64,000 bases of DNA from DATDVT01 sp035289905 (lineage in GTDB: Archaea; Nanobdellota; Nanobdellia; SCGC-AAA011-G17; GW2011-AR18). Within the stretch, counting starts at the first letter, position 1; each line of letters opens with the position of its first letter. The notes beneath the pieces are model-generated. The model searched no databases. It saw only the letters and a list, made by a program, of their open reading frames with translations, and was not told the origin of the DNA. The stretch covers positions 1 through 64,000 of the forward strand of contig DATDVT010000045.1 in the NCBI GenBank assembly GCA_035289905.1. The letters run 5' to 3'. Positions 43,704 to 52,700 of the stretch are shown here, piece after piece. Both the position numbers and the translations under genes were made by a program.

Positions 43704-45144
43704 TATGCCCTAATACAGCTTTAACTCCCCTTAAAGTATATTTAACATCATCGAAACTTCTTATTTTATATAAATGTCTTAGAATATATTTTGGATTCCA
43801 AAATATTTTTGTATAAATCATATGACATATTCCTAATACCTCTTCATTGCTCATATCTATAGTTTTCAAAACAGTCTCTCTCATATCATATCTTTCATAA
43901 AATTTAGAATCAAATCTAAACCAACCCCTTTCTAAAGCTTCTTTATGCAATGGCGTTCCAGGATAAGGTATAACAACAGTCGATTGTAAAATATCTGCAT
44001 CTCCTCTAAGCATTAATTCTTTAGCTAATTTCAATGTATTCATAGCATCTACTCTACTTTCCCAAGGATAGCCTATTATCATAGTCAAATGAACAATTAA
44101 ATTATATTTCTTAATTAATTTACACCCTCTAACAATTTGTTCTATTTTAATACCTTTATTTATTCTATCTAAAGTGTCTTGATTGCCACTCTCCAAACCC
44201 AATTTCAATAACCTAAAACCTGCTTTTTTCATTAATCTTAATTTTTCATCTGATAAAAAATCAAACCTCATATTGCAACTGAATCTTATTTTTTTGCTAT
44301 ACCCCCTATCAATCATACCTCTACAGAATTCTTCTAACCATTCTCCGCCAGGAAAAGTTCCGCTATCATCAAAGATCTCCTTAATAAAATATTTTTCTAT
44401 TAGTACACCTATTTCATCTAATACATTATTAACACTTCTAGCTCTAAATTTAGGAAATAAAACAGGCCAAGCGCAAAACTTACACTTCCCGTAGGGACAA
44501 TCTCTTCCAGCCATGATGTACATAAAGGGTCTTGCAGGGATATTATATTCAATATTATATGAAGAACATCTAGTTAATTCTCTATCAATAAAAGGTAAAC
44601 TATCTAAATCATTTTTATTAAGATTCAAAGGTCCAGAATTTTTTACTTTATTTTCATCCTTAAAATAAATTCCACTCTTTAAATAATCTATTTTACCTAA
44701 AATATAATCACAAATACTTAATAAAGAAAAATCATAATCTCCCCCTGTAATAACATAATCAACTAAAGAGTTATCAAAAGATTCTTCAGGTAAAGCAGTA
44801 ACATGATCTCCCATTAAAACAACTTTAATATAAGGATTAATTTCTTTTAATTTATTAATCCAATTCCAATGTAATTTAACCACTGGAGTTTTAGTTTCTA
44901 AAGCAATCAAATCTACTTTTTCTTTAATAAAAAATTCTAAAAACTCTTCTTCAGATAAACCCTCAACAATTGCATCCTTCCAAATAACTTCATAACCTTT
45001 AGAATCTAATAAAGTAGCTGCTGACGCTGGAATTATCGGAAATATGTAAGTAGGATTATTAAACCATTGAAACTGACGATTCTGAGTTAATAAAGGAACA
45101 CCTTTATTACTCTTTAATGGGGGATAAGCAATCATTATTTTCAT
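43687..45144 (-). CDS. cobalamin-type radical SAM protein with CX4CX2C cluster motif
   Basis: A 485-residue protein and the most divergent of the eight. Its start is MKIMIAYPPLKSNKGVPLLTQNRQFQWF. The cobalamin-type domain has PIIPASAATLLDSKGYEV, DLIALETKTPVVK and MGDHVTALPEE, with GD replacing the usual GG. The cluster motif is GRDCPYGKCKFC (C216, C221, C224), followed by EIFDDSGTFPGGEWL and LLKLGLESGNQDTL. The start lies 38 bases inside the flippase gene upstream, indicating co-translation with a Wzx-like transporter. This points to modification of the flipped glycolipid, though the reaction is unknown. Confidence 0.85.
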   Translation of the reverse strand: MKIMIAYPPLKSNKGVPLLTQNRQFQWFNNPTYIFPIIPASAATLLDSKGYEVIWKDAIVEGLSEEEFLEFFIKEKVDLIALETKTPVVKLHWNWINKLKEINPYIKVVLMGDHVTALPEESFDNSLVDYVITGGDYDFSLLSICDYILGKIDYLKSGIYFKDENKVKNSGPLNLNKNDLDSLPFIDRELTRCSSYNIEYNIPARPFMYIMAGRDCPYGKCKFCAWPVLFPKFRARSVNNVLDEIGVLIEKYFIKEIFDDSGTFPGGEWLEEFCRGMIDRGYSKKIRFSCNMRFDFLSDEKLRLMKKAGFRLLKLGLESGNQDTLDRINKGIKIEQIVRGCKLIKKYNLIVHLTMIIGYPWESRVDAMNTLKLAKELMLRGDADILQSTVVIPYPGTPLHKEALERGWFRFDSKFYERYDMRETVLKTIDMSNEEVLGICHMIYTKIFWNPKYILRHLYKIRSFDDVKYTLRGVKAVLGHIKDFQ

Positions 45145-46363
45145 TTTTTAACCTCATAGTATAAATAAATAAAATAACAAACAAGATACTTATTAAAATT
45201 ACTAAATTTGAAATAACATTTTTTAAACTATTATGTCTAAAATAAATCAAAAAAATCTCCAAAATATTAAATAAAAATAAAATAAAAAGGATTTTTGACT
45301 TATTCATAATAACTAAAAAATAGCCCAAGGCTAATAATAAAGCATTAAATGAGATAAAAATACAATATAAACCCAATAAATTTGCAATTGGTAGAAAAGT
45401 AGATCCATAAAACAAAGTTAAAATTAAATTAGGAAATAAAAAATAAAAAATAAGTACAGGTAATAAAAAAATCAAAATCATTCCTAAAGATTTAAGCAAT
45501 AATAACTTAGCTTCTTTAACTGGCTTTAGAGAGAGCTTAGGAATCATTACTTGGCTTATAGAAAGAGATCCTGCTAAAATAATTTTTCCTAGAACTGTTA
45601 AAGCAATATAATAGCCTGCTTCTTCTAAGCTAAAATAATGTTTAATCATAAAAACATCTAGTGTATAAAAAGCAGTCAAAGAAAATAGCATAAAAACAAA
45701 AGAAAAAGAATCAAAAACTGAAAAATTTATAGAATTTGAATAGCCTTTTTTAAATAATTTATTAAGAATTAAAATCCCTAAAATAATTGGTAAAAGATTA
45801 GATAAAAAAACTGCAAAAACTGCACCAAAAACATTAAATCCTAAAAAAAAGAAAATAACTACTGAAAAAAGTTTAATAAAACCTTCAAAAATATAATTTA
45901 AACCTAAATATTTAAACCATTGTAAACCCTGAAGAATTCCTCTTACTAACGCTAATAGAAAAAGAACTATGAAGAATAAACCCATAAGATAAATATAAAA
46001 AATATGGATATTCAAATAATCAGCAATCAATCCTGAAAACAACAAAAAAATAACCATCAAAAAAAAACCATATAGGATAAATCTTTTTAAAAAAAATTTA
46101 AATAAAAGATTAATTGCTTTATAATTTTTAGAAATACTTAATTCTGAGACTTGTTTAGCAATATTATTTTGTAATGCATAATAAAATATAGCCAATAAAG
46201 TCAAGATACTTAACAAAGAACCAAGTAAGCCGTAATTTGCAGGGCCTAACCAACGCCCGACTAAAAAATGATATAAAAATCCTAAAAAATTTCCTAGATT
46301 AAAAGCAAAAAATAATATTAAATTATCTAAAATTAATTGATTAGATAATAATTTTTTAAACAA
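45107..46363 (-). CDS. Wzx-like oligosaccharide/lipid flippase
   Basis: A 418-residue membrane protein with about 12 hydrophobic helices, of the MATE/MOP polysaccharide exporter superfamily: NLILFFAFNLGNFLGFLYHFLVGRWLGPANYGLLGSLLSI near the N-terminus, ALVRGILQGLQWF, and DVFMIKHYFSLEEAGYYIALTVLGKI. These transporters move lipid-linked oligosaccharides across the membrane. The start is a TTG immediately after the TGA stop of the upstream aglH-like gene, with no spacer, so translation probably reinitiates. That links it to the AglH-initiated glycan. A second Wzx-like gene lies at 54993-56501. Confidence 0.87.
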   Translation of the reverse strand: MFKKLLSNQLILDNLILFFAFNLGNFLGFLYHFLVGRWLGPANYGLLGSLLSILTLLAIFYYALQNNIAKQVSELSISKNYKAINLLFKFFLKRFILYGFFLMVIFLLFSGLIADYLNIHIFYIYLMGLFFIVLFLLALVRGILQGLQWFKYLGLNYIFEGFIKLFSVVIFFFLGFNVFGAVFAVFLSNLLPIILGILILNKLFKKGYSNSINFSVFDSFSFVFMLFSLTAFYTLDVFMIKHYFSLEEAGYYIALTVLGKIILAGSLSISQVMIPKLSLKPVKEAKLLLLKSLGMILIFLLPVLIFYFLFPNLILTLFYGSTFLPIANLLGLYCIFISFNALLLALGYFLVIMNKSKILFILFLFNILEIFLIYFRHNSLKNVISNLVILISILFVILFIYTMRLKNENNDCLSPIKE

Positions 46364-47359
46364 TCAAATCACCCATATTAACAAAGCAAAAAATAATTCA
46401 ATTAAAATAAAAAACCGCATTATTTGTTTTTCAGTATATTCTCCTTTATTCGTAAATATATGCATTAAAGAATATATTTTATTATAGTCTGTTTTAATTC
46501 TACCATTAACCCACCTTCCATAACACTGAGCTTTAAAATTACTTCTTAACTTTAGAATAAATTCTAAGATGAATGGTATTGACACAATAATAGCTGCTTT
46601 TTCAAGATTTCCAACAATAGCAATCACTGCTAAACCCCCACCCATAAAATAAGTTAAAGAGTCTCCTGGGAAGATTTTTGCAGGATATTTATTATACAAA
46701 AAAAAACCCAATAAAGCTGAAAACATCATTAAACTAATTAAAGCAGCAATATAACTTTGATTAACAAATGCAAATAAACCTAAAGAGCCGATGTAAATAA
46801 TTCCCATACCGACTTCTAAACCATTAATTCCTCCTAGCAAATTAACCATATTAGAAGCACCAACAACGCCAATAGGAACAAATAATAAAGGATATAATAT
46901 CCCAAAATTAAATCTACCTAAAAAAGGAACCCATACTACTTCTTGTCCAGCGCTTATAACAATTAAAGGAATTGCAGCAAATAAGGTCAATAATGGCTTT
47001 TGCCATTGGGTTAAACCATAACTTCTATCTTTTTCTTTATTGATTATCAAATCATCAAAAAACCCTACAAAAGTAATTATAATAATAGATAACAAAGAAG
47101 CAAATAATACAATAAGATTCTCTTTTGTTAAGATTATAGTCTGAAGAAGAAAAGTTCTAAAAAAAATAAATATAAAAACACCAACCAACATACCAACTAC
47201 AACAATTAAGCCTCCAGATTGTGGAACTAAAGGTTTATCTTTCTTATTCTGATCTTTAACAACTAAATTAAGTTTCTTTAAATAAATAATTAACTTAGGT
47301 GTACCTAAATAAACTATTAGAAAACTCATTATTGCACAAAAAAGATTAAAATAATTCAT
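46364..47359 (-). CDS. aglH: polyprenyl-phosphate GlcNAc-1-phosphate transferase, Alg7/AglH type
   Basis: A 331-residue polytopic enzyme that starts lipid-linked glycan synthesis by moving sugar-1-phosphate from a UDP-sugar to dolichyl phosphate. Key motifs are KPLVPQSGGL (residues 42-51), the metal-binding Asp pair in GFFDDLI (D102/D103), NMVNLLGGINGLEVGMG (N170-G186) and FPGDSLTYFMGGG near residue 235. N-x-x-N-L-x-G-x-N-G-L-E-V-G is the eukaryotic Alg7/archaeal AglH form, unlike the D-G-D-G-L of MraY/WecA. About ten helices are visible. It is followed without a gap by a Wzx-like flippase and a radical SAM gene. Confidence 0.92.
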   Translation of the reverse strand: MNYFNLFCAIMSFLIVYLGTPKLIIYLKKLNLVVKDQNKKDKPLVPQSGGLIVVVGMLVGVFIFIFFRTFLLQTIILTKENLIVLFASLLSIIIITFVGFFDDLIINKEKDRSYGLTQWQKPLLTLFAAIPLIVISAGQEVVWVPFLGRFNFGILYPLLFVPIGVVGASNMVNLLGGINGLEVGMGIIYIGSLGLFAFVNQSYIAALISLMMFSALLGFFLYNKYPAKIFPGDSLTYFMGGGLAVIAIVGNLEKAAIIVSIPFILEFILKLRSNFKAQCYGRWVNGRIKTDYNKIYSLMHIFTNKGEYTEKQIMRFFILIELFFALLIWVI

Positions 47360-47479
47360 ATTGTAAAAATAAAAAAAAGAATTATAAAGCTTTCTAGTTC
47401 TAAAAATAGAATTTATAATTAATGTAAAGCATAAATAGAAATCAGAGTTACTAAATCATTAAAAAATATTTAATATATT

Positions 47480-48634
47480 TTATTTGGAGATTTTCTTTTT
47501 TTCACTTTCATAGATTTTCAATGTTTCTTCAGCAATCTTATCCCAAGTATAGTCTTTCACTTTTTTAATATTGCTTTTAGAAAATTTCTTAGATAGATCA
47601 GAATCATCTAATACCTCTAAAATTCTTTTCTTCTGTTCTTCTAAGTCACCATATCTTACTAAATATCCATTTACTCCATCTTTCACTTCATATGGAACCC
47701 CATTACAAGGTGTAGCAATTATAGGCAATCCAGAAGCCATAGCCTCAAAAAGTGTCAAAGGTAGTCCTTCCCTATAAGACGGTAAAACATACAAATTAGA
47801 GGCCTGATACATCTCGTTTATTCTTTCGTGAGGCCAAGTTCCAAGAACATGAATCATTGGATGATTATCAACAATTCTTTTAACTTCATCCATCAAACCT
47901 TCATCAGGGCCAACAATAGCAAATTCAATATCATTCCTTTCCTTTAAAATCATTTTTGCTAGTTTAGCAAAGTGATCAGGCGCTTTTGTTGGATTTAACC
48001 TACCAAAAAACAAGACTAGTTTATTATTCGGATCTTTCATAATCTCTTTTCTAAAAGAATTACTCTTCACCTTTTTAAATAAACTAGCATCCATGCCATT
48101 ATGCAAAACAGTAATTTTACTTTCATTAACCCACTTTTTAAGAATAGGGACCTCCCAAGGAGTAATAGCAATAATCCTATTACATAAATTAAAACTTAAA
48201 TAATTAAAAAAGTTGTCAGTAAAAAATAAAGCAAACCTAACTGGCCAAGGTCTAAATTTATCAGTCCATGGACAATGTGTTGTATGAATATGTGGCTTGC
48301 CTTTTAATTTTGCTATCAAACCTGTAAATAAAATATAATCGTGTGCACCAACATGTGAATGAACAATATCAAATTTATATTTTAATAACATCCAAATCAC
48401 ACCTGGAAAAATATGTGTATTCAAAGAAAGCCTCAACCAATACCTAGCTCTATGGACCCTAATATCATCAATAACTTCATATTTTTTCTTTATTCTTTCA
48501 TGCTTATCCCCATCACAACAAAAAACATCAACTTGGTGACCTTGTTGGACATATCTAGTAGCTAATTTTTCTATAACCTTTTCAACTCCCCCTATAGTGG
48601 GTTTATAAAACATACTAACCATAGCGATTCTCAT
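47480..48634 (-). CDS. glycosyltransferase family 4
   Basis: A 384-residue GT-B enzyme: MRIAMVSMFYKPTIGGVEKVIEKLATRY with the glycine loop, HSHVGAHDY, then the donor domain from about residue 205 (NKLVLFFGRLNPTKAPD) and the E-x7-E motif in SYREGLPLTLFEAMASGLP. This is the PimA/mannosyltransferase-like branch of GT4. A TATA box lies 26 bp upstream and it is divergent from another GT4 gene 77 bp away. It may add an early sugar to the AglH-primed lipid, since aglH is the next gene downstream, 120 bp away. Confidence 0.9.
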   Translation of the reverse strand: MRIAMVSMFYKPTIGGVEKVIEKLATRYVQQGHQVDVFCCDGDKHERIKKKYEVIDDIRVHRARYWLRLSLNTHIFPGVIWMLLKYKFDIVHSHVGAHDYILFTGLIAKLKGKPHIHTTHCPWTDKFRPWPVRFALFFTDNFFNYLSFNLCNRIIAITPWEVPILKKWVNESKITVLHNGMDASLFKKVKSNSFRKEIMKDPNNKLVLFFGRLNPTKAPDHFAKLAKMILKERNDIEFAIVGPDEGLMDEVKRIVDNHPMIHVLGTWPHERINEMYQASNLYVLPSYREGLPLTLFEAMASGLPIIATPCNGVPYEVKDGVNGYLVRYGDLEEQKKRILEVLDDSDLSKKFSKSNIKKVKDYTWDKIAEETLKIYESEKKKISK

Positions 48635-48656
48635 AAAAAAAAGAAAAGAAAAAAGA

Positions 48657-48664
48657 ATATAAAT
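48657..48664 (-). promoter_or_regulatory. TATA box for the 47480-48634 GT4 gene
   Basis: The minus strand reads AATATTTATATTC, centred 26-27 bp before the ATG at 48634. Confidence 0.5.
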
Positions 48665-48681
48665 ATTACTTATTAAAAAGA

Positions 48682-48689
48682 TATTTAAA
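48682..48689 (+). promoter_or_regulatory. TATA box for the 48712-49902 GT4 gene
   Basis: GATATTTAAAGG is centred 26-27 bp before the ATG at 48712. This divergent pair has two separate boxes, unlike the two shared-box pairs. Confidence 0.5.
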
Positions 48690-48711
48690 GGAAAAAAGAT
48701 ATACTAAAAAA

Positions 48712-49902
48712 ATGAACATATTATTTACAAACTCAAAGGGCTTAGGATATGGTGGTGCTGAAGTAAGTATTTCTCAATATGTTATAGAATTAAGAAATAG
48801 GGGCCACAATATAATTATTGCAGCATCTCAAGAATTTCCAGATATTAATACTGAAAAAATAAAATTTGTTGAAAAATGGCCTTATTATATAAAAAATTTC
48901 TATCTGAAAAGAAAATTTAAAGAGTTAATCAAAAAATATTCAATTGATTTAGTTAGTCCACAGGATCATACAACAACAGAAGCTGCAATCTTAGCTGCAA
49001 AACATTTTTCTTTACCAACGGTAGTACATATAAGAGATTTTTGGTTTGCGTGCCCAAAAAGCACGTGTTTAAAACCGAATGCAACAGAATGTGAACATTG
49101 TAGTTGGAAAAACTTAAAATCTTGTTCAAAAAATTTAAGATATATTATTGACCTATATAAATGGATTCATTTAAAAAAAATTGCAAAATTAATAGACTCT
49201 GCAGATGTAAAGGTCTGTGTTAGTTCGACAGTAAAAAATAAATTAGCAAAATGTGGTATTAAATCTAATGTTATTATAAATCCTGGGGCAAGAATTTTAG
49301 AAAAATTTGAAAATATTCATGGAATAGATGAATTCAAAAAAAAATATAATTTAAATAAAATAGTTGTGACATTTATCGGTAGTTTTTTTTACACAAAAGG
49401 AATCTTACAAATTTTTAAATTTATGCCTGAGATTCTTAGAAAAAATCAAAATGTATCTTTGTTATTGGTGGGAGATGGACCTCTCTATAATAAAGTTTTA
49501 GAAATAATAAAAAAAGAGAAATTAGACAATCGAATAGTATTAACAGGAAGACTACCCTTTAAAAGAATTCCATTGTGTTATAGTGCATCTGATATTCTTA
49601 TTGCACCCCATCTTTGGTCTGCTCCATTGGATGCTACAATTATAGAAGCTTCAGCTGCCTCAAAGCCATTTATTATTAGCAGTAGGGGGGGTACTTCTGA
49701 TTTTATTGAGAGATATAACTATATATTACCACCAGAAGAAATTGATCTCTGGAAAGAAAAAATTAATTTTTTAATTGAAAACCCTGAGGAAAGAAAAAAA
49801 ATAGGACAAAACTTAAGAATAAAAGTAGAAGAAATGTCAATGAAATCATATGTAGATAGAATAGAAAAAATTTACTCTAAGGTTTTTGATAAAATTCTTT
49901 AA
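48712..49902 (+). CDS. glycosyltransferase family 4
   Basis: A 396-residue GT-B protein. The acceptor half begins MNILFTNSKGLGYGGAEVSISQYVIEL and contains HIRDFWFACPKSTC...CEHC with C114, C119, C127, C130 and C138, a cysteine insert also known in other GT4 enzymes. The donor half includes VVTFIGSFFYTKGI, LLLVGDGPLY and a final acidic pair in PLDATIIEASAASKP; the usual first Glu of E-x7-E is replaced here by Asp. A run of seven G (49685-49691) encodes R-G-G-T. The 3' end overlaps the convergent aminotransferase gene by 26 bases. Confidence 0.87.
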   Translation: MNILFTNSKGLGYGGAEVSISQYVIELRNRGHNIIIAASQEFPDINTEKIKFVEKWPYYIKNFYLKRKFKELIKKYSIDLVSPQDHTTTEAAILAAKHFSLPTVVHIRDFWFACPKSTCLKPNATECEHCSWKNLKSCSKNLRYIIDLYKWIHLKKIAKLIDSADVKVCVSSTVKNKLAKCGIKSNVIINPGARILEKFENIHGIDEFKKKYNLNKIVVTFIGSFFYTKGILQIFKFMPEILRKNQNVSLLLVGDGPLYNKVLEIIKKEKLDNRIVLTGRLPFKRIPLCYSASDILIAPHLWSAPLDATIIEASAASKPFIISSRGGTSDFIERYNYILPPEEIDLWKEKINFLIENPEERKKIGQNLRIKVEEMSMKSYVDRIEKIYSKVFDKIL

Positions 49903-50986
49903 TCTTCTGGATTATATAATTAACTTCCTCGTCAGTTAACCAAGCATGAATAGGTAATGAAATCACTTCTTTTTTAATTTTATTTATTACATTTAAACCT
50001 TCAGCTCTAAAAATAAAATTTTCAAAAAGTTTATTTTCTAGCAAGGCTTTATCATAATGAATCATACACCCTATATTATTTTCAATTAACCATTTTTTTA
50101 AATCATTTCTTTTCTCGGTTCTCATTACAAATTTATGATAAACATGTCTTGTTTCTCTTCGATTTAATGGCATTTTCAATTGCGAAATGTTAGATAATCC
50201 CCTAAAATACATATCTGCTATTTCTCTATGCCTTCCAATCCAAAAATTCAAATTATCTAAATTAAAGCTTAAGATCGCTGCTTGTGCAGAAGATATTCTT
50301 GAATTAAATCCTAAAATTTCAAATTCTCCTATTTTGTTCTTCCCATGATATCTTAATTTACAAAGAGTTTCATAAAAATCAAAATCATCTGTAAGAATTA
50401 TTCCACCATTGCTTTGAGCAGATAATATTTTAGTTGGATCAAAACTTATACAACTACACAAACCTAAACTACCTACTTTTCTATCATTATATTTACTCCC
50501 AATTGATTGAGCTGCATCCTCAATAATAGTTAACCCATATTTTTTTCCAATTGCTTCTAATTCAACGATATTCAATGCATCTCCAAAAATATCAACCGCT
50601 AAAATAAATCTGGTTTTATCAGTAATTTTATTTTCTAAATCCTTTGAATCCATCATATAAGTTTTAGGATCAATATCAACAAAAACAGGACTACCTCCCG
50701 CCCTTAAAATGCAAGTAACCGAAGCTATAAACGAGAAACCTGTAAGTAATACTTCATCATCTTTTTTTATACCTGCTGTTAAAAAAGAAAAGTACAAAGC
50801 ATCAGTACAACTACCTACTGCCACCCCATACTTTCTATCGCAATATTTAGCAATTTTTTTCTCAAAATCATCTACTTCAGGGCCCATAACCACTTTACCA
50901 TGTAAATACACTTTTTCTATGATCTTTAAGATTTGATCTTTATTATCTTGATAATATCTTTCTTTTCCAAAAAAAGGAATTTTCAC
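49877..50986 (-). CDS. DegT/DnrJ/EryC1/StrS-family sugar aminotransferase
   Basis: A 369-residue PLP enzyme: VAVGSCTDALYFSFLTAGIKKDDEVLLTGFSFIASV, VFVDIDPKTYMMD, IIEDAAQSIGSKYNDRKVGSLG, and Lys K186 in SFDPTKILSAQSNGG. The start is a GTG (50984-50986) overlapping the stop of the PglD-like gene as GTGA. With the acetyltransferase upstream and the SDR gene beyond it, the unit resembles a PglE/PglD pair for a diacetamido or other N-acetylated amino sugar. It is the third DegT paralog in the window. Confidence 0.92.
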   Translation of the reverse strand: MKIPFFGKERYYQDNKDQILKIIEKVYLHGKVVMGPEVDDFEKKIAKYCDRKYGVAVGSCTDALYFSFLTAGIKKDDEVLLTGFSFIASVTCILRAGGSPVFVDIDPKTYMMDSKDLENKITDKTRFILAVDIFGDALNIVELEAIGKKYGLTIIEDAAQSIGSKYNDRKVGSLGLCSCISFDPTKILSAQSNGGIILTDDFDFYETLCKLRYHGKNKIGEFEILGFNSRISSAQAAILSFNLDNLNFWIGRHREIADMYFRGLSNISQLKMPLNRRETRHVYHKFVMRTEKRNDLKKWLIENNIGCMIHYDKALLENKLFENFIFRAEGLNVINKIKKEVISLPIHAWLTDEEVNYIIQKIKEFYQKP

Positions 50987-51615
50987 AATTTTCCCTCCCT
51001 TGCTTTTGCTGGTACACCGAAAACAACTGAATCATCAGGTATATCCTTCAACACAAGTGAACCTGCACCAATAATAACTCTTTTCCCTATTTTAACCTTT
51101 GGAATAATAACAGATCCTGTATAAACATAACTTTCCTCACCGATTTTTACATTGCCTGCTGTTGAAACCATAGGAGCAATATTAACAAAATCACCAAGTT
51201 CATTATCATGCTCAATTACTGAACCGGAATGGATTATTACGTGTTTACCTATATTCACATTAGGCAAAATTGTGACATTGGGATTAATTATTGTTCCCTC
51301 CCCTATATCTACAAATGAAGAAATATAAGCATTTTTACTAATAATTGTTGCAAATTTATATCCTTTTGCCTCTAATCTAATTACAATCTCTTTTTTAATT
51401 TGATTATTCCCATAAGCAACAATAACTTCTCCATCTAAATTATTAACTAAATTTTCAAAATCTTCTATGAAATAAATTACCTTTACACCATTAATTATTT
51501 TTCCAATATGTTCTCTACTTAAGATATCAATTAAACCCTGAATATGATAATCTTTACAAATTTCTATAATATATTTTGCCTGCGCACCAGTACCGATTAT
51601 ATACAAATTTCTCAT
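50983..51615 (-). CDS. PglD/NeuD-type sugar acetyltransferase
   Basis: A 210-residue acetyltransferase. The N-terminal Rossmann-like UDP-sugar-binding domain starts MRNLYIIGTGAQAKYIIEIC. Hexapeptide repeats begin at about residue 95 (AYISSFVDIGEGTIINPNVTILPNVNIGKHVIIHSGSVIEHD), with the catalytic-type His in HSGSVIEHDNELGDFVNI. They end with IPKVKIGKRVIIGAGSLVLKDIPDDSVVFGVPAK. It would N-acetylate a UDP-4-amino sugar made by the downstream aminotransferase, to which it is coupled by a GTGA overlap. Confidence 0.9.
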   Translation of the reverse strand: MRNLYIIGTGAQAKYIIEICKDYHIQGLIDILSREHIGKIINGVKVIYFIEDFENLVNNLDGEVIVAYGNNQIKKEIVIRLEAKGYKFATIISKNAYISSFVDIGEGTIINPNVTILPNVNIGKHVIIHSGSVIEHDNELGDFVNIAPMVSTAGNVKIGEESYVYTGSVIIPKVKIGKRVIIGAGSLVLKDIPDDSVVFGVPAKAREGKL

Positions 51616-51651
51616 TTTATTTATTCCAATTAAAATACATATTTTTCTACA

Positions 51652-52665
51652 CTACCTTTTATTTGAATTTAATAAAGTACTCTTAACAAATTCAATATAC
51701 TCTTTCATACCATCCTCCAAAGAATATTTAGGTTCATATCCTAAAAGATTCTTCGCCTTAGAAATATTTAATGTACCCCTGTTAGGTCTATAAACACTAA
51801 CATTTTTAATAACTAATTTACATCCAGGATCTGGATTTAATTTCATTAATATCTCAGCAAGCTCCTTAATTGTTCTTCCTTCTCCTCTTGTTATATTAAA
51901 AGTTTGGCCTAAGGCTTTTTTAGATGTAGACGCTAATATTAAACCTTGTATCAAATCCTTAACATACGTAAAATCTAATTGATGTAAACCACCATTATCC
52001 AAAACAAATTCTCCACCTGTTAAAGAATCCATAAGAAATAGTTCTGTAACTCTTCTATTGCTATCAGTGGGACCATAAACTGCTGAAGGCCTTATTATAA
52101 CAAAAGGCAAACCAAATCTTTGATTATAAACCTTAACTAATGTTTCGCCACATAACTTCATCCCACCATAAATACATTTTGGATTACATTCCCAACTTTC
52201 TACAGCAGGTAAAATACTCCCTAAGCTATCTCTTTTAAAATCTCCATAAACCATTGAAGAAGAGATATAAATAAACCTATTAATTTTATAACTTAAGTTT
52301 CTAATTACATCTATTAAGGTCATTGTCGCCATAAAAAGGTCATGAAAAGCCTCTTCAGGATGAGTATGAGAAACATTTGCAATTGATAATCCTGCTAAAT
52401 GAAACATAATTTCAGGCCTATATTTCTCTAACGTTTCCTTAAGTAAACCTCTACTATTCACATCCCCTCGTACCCTTATTAATCTAGAATTTTGTAGGCA
52501 TTTAACCCTATAATTTTGATAGAAACACCAATTACTTTCAGTCAATGGAATAACATGTTTTAAAACATCATAACTTATTACAATATTTTCTTGATTTTTT
52601 AATAATTCAGTACACAAATGATACCCTATAAAACCTTCACCACCAGTAACAAAATATGTAGTCAT
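51652..52665 (-). CDS. NAD-dependent epimerase/dehydratase (extended SDR)
   Basis: A 337-residue nucleotide-sugar SDR enzyme from ATG 52663-52665 (MTTYFVTGGEGFIGYHL). The GxxGxxG motif is GGEGFIG, the Ser site is ISSSMVYGDFKR and the Tyr-x3-Lys pair lies in CIYGGMKLCGE. C-terminal LDFTYVKDLIQGL and the Rossmann-closing RPNRGTLNISKAKNLLGYEP fit UDP/GDP-sugar epimerases or dehydratases. The frame is open to a TTG at 52680, but a TATA box 26 bp before 52665 excludes it. It heads the unit with the PglD-like and DegT genes and probably makes or epimerises their sugar substrate. Confidence 0.88.
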   Translation of the reverse strand: MTTYFVTGGEGFIGYHLCTELLKNQENIVISYDVLKHVIPLTESNWCFYQNYRVKCLQNSRLIRVRGDVNSRGLLKETLEKYRPEIMFHLAGLSIANVSHTHPEEAFHDLFMATMTLIDVIRNLSYKINRFIYISSSMVYGDFKRDSLGSILPAVESWECNPKCIYGGMKLCGETLVKVYNQRFGLPFVIIRPSAVYGPTDSNRRVTELFLMDSLTGGEFVLDNGGLHQLDFTYVKDLIQGLILASTSKKALGQTFNITRGEGRTIKELAEILMKLNPDPGCKLVIKNVSVYRPNRGTLNISKAKNLLGYEPKYSLEDGMKEYIEFVKSTLLNSNKR

Positions 52666-52687
52666 GAAAATGACCAACAAAGAGTGA

Positions 52688-52695
52688 TATATAAA
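52688..52695 (-). promoter_or_regulatory. TATA box that sets the start of the SDR gene
   Basis: The minus strand reads AATTTATATATCAC, centred 26-27 bp before the ATG at 52665 and only about 12 bp from the in-frame TTG at 52680. Confidence 0.55.
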
Positions 52696-52700
52696 TTTTC

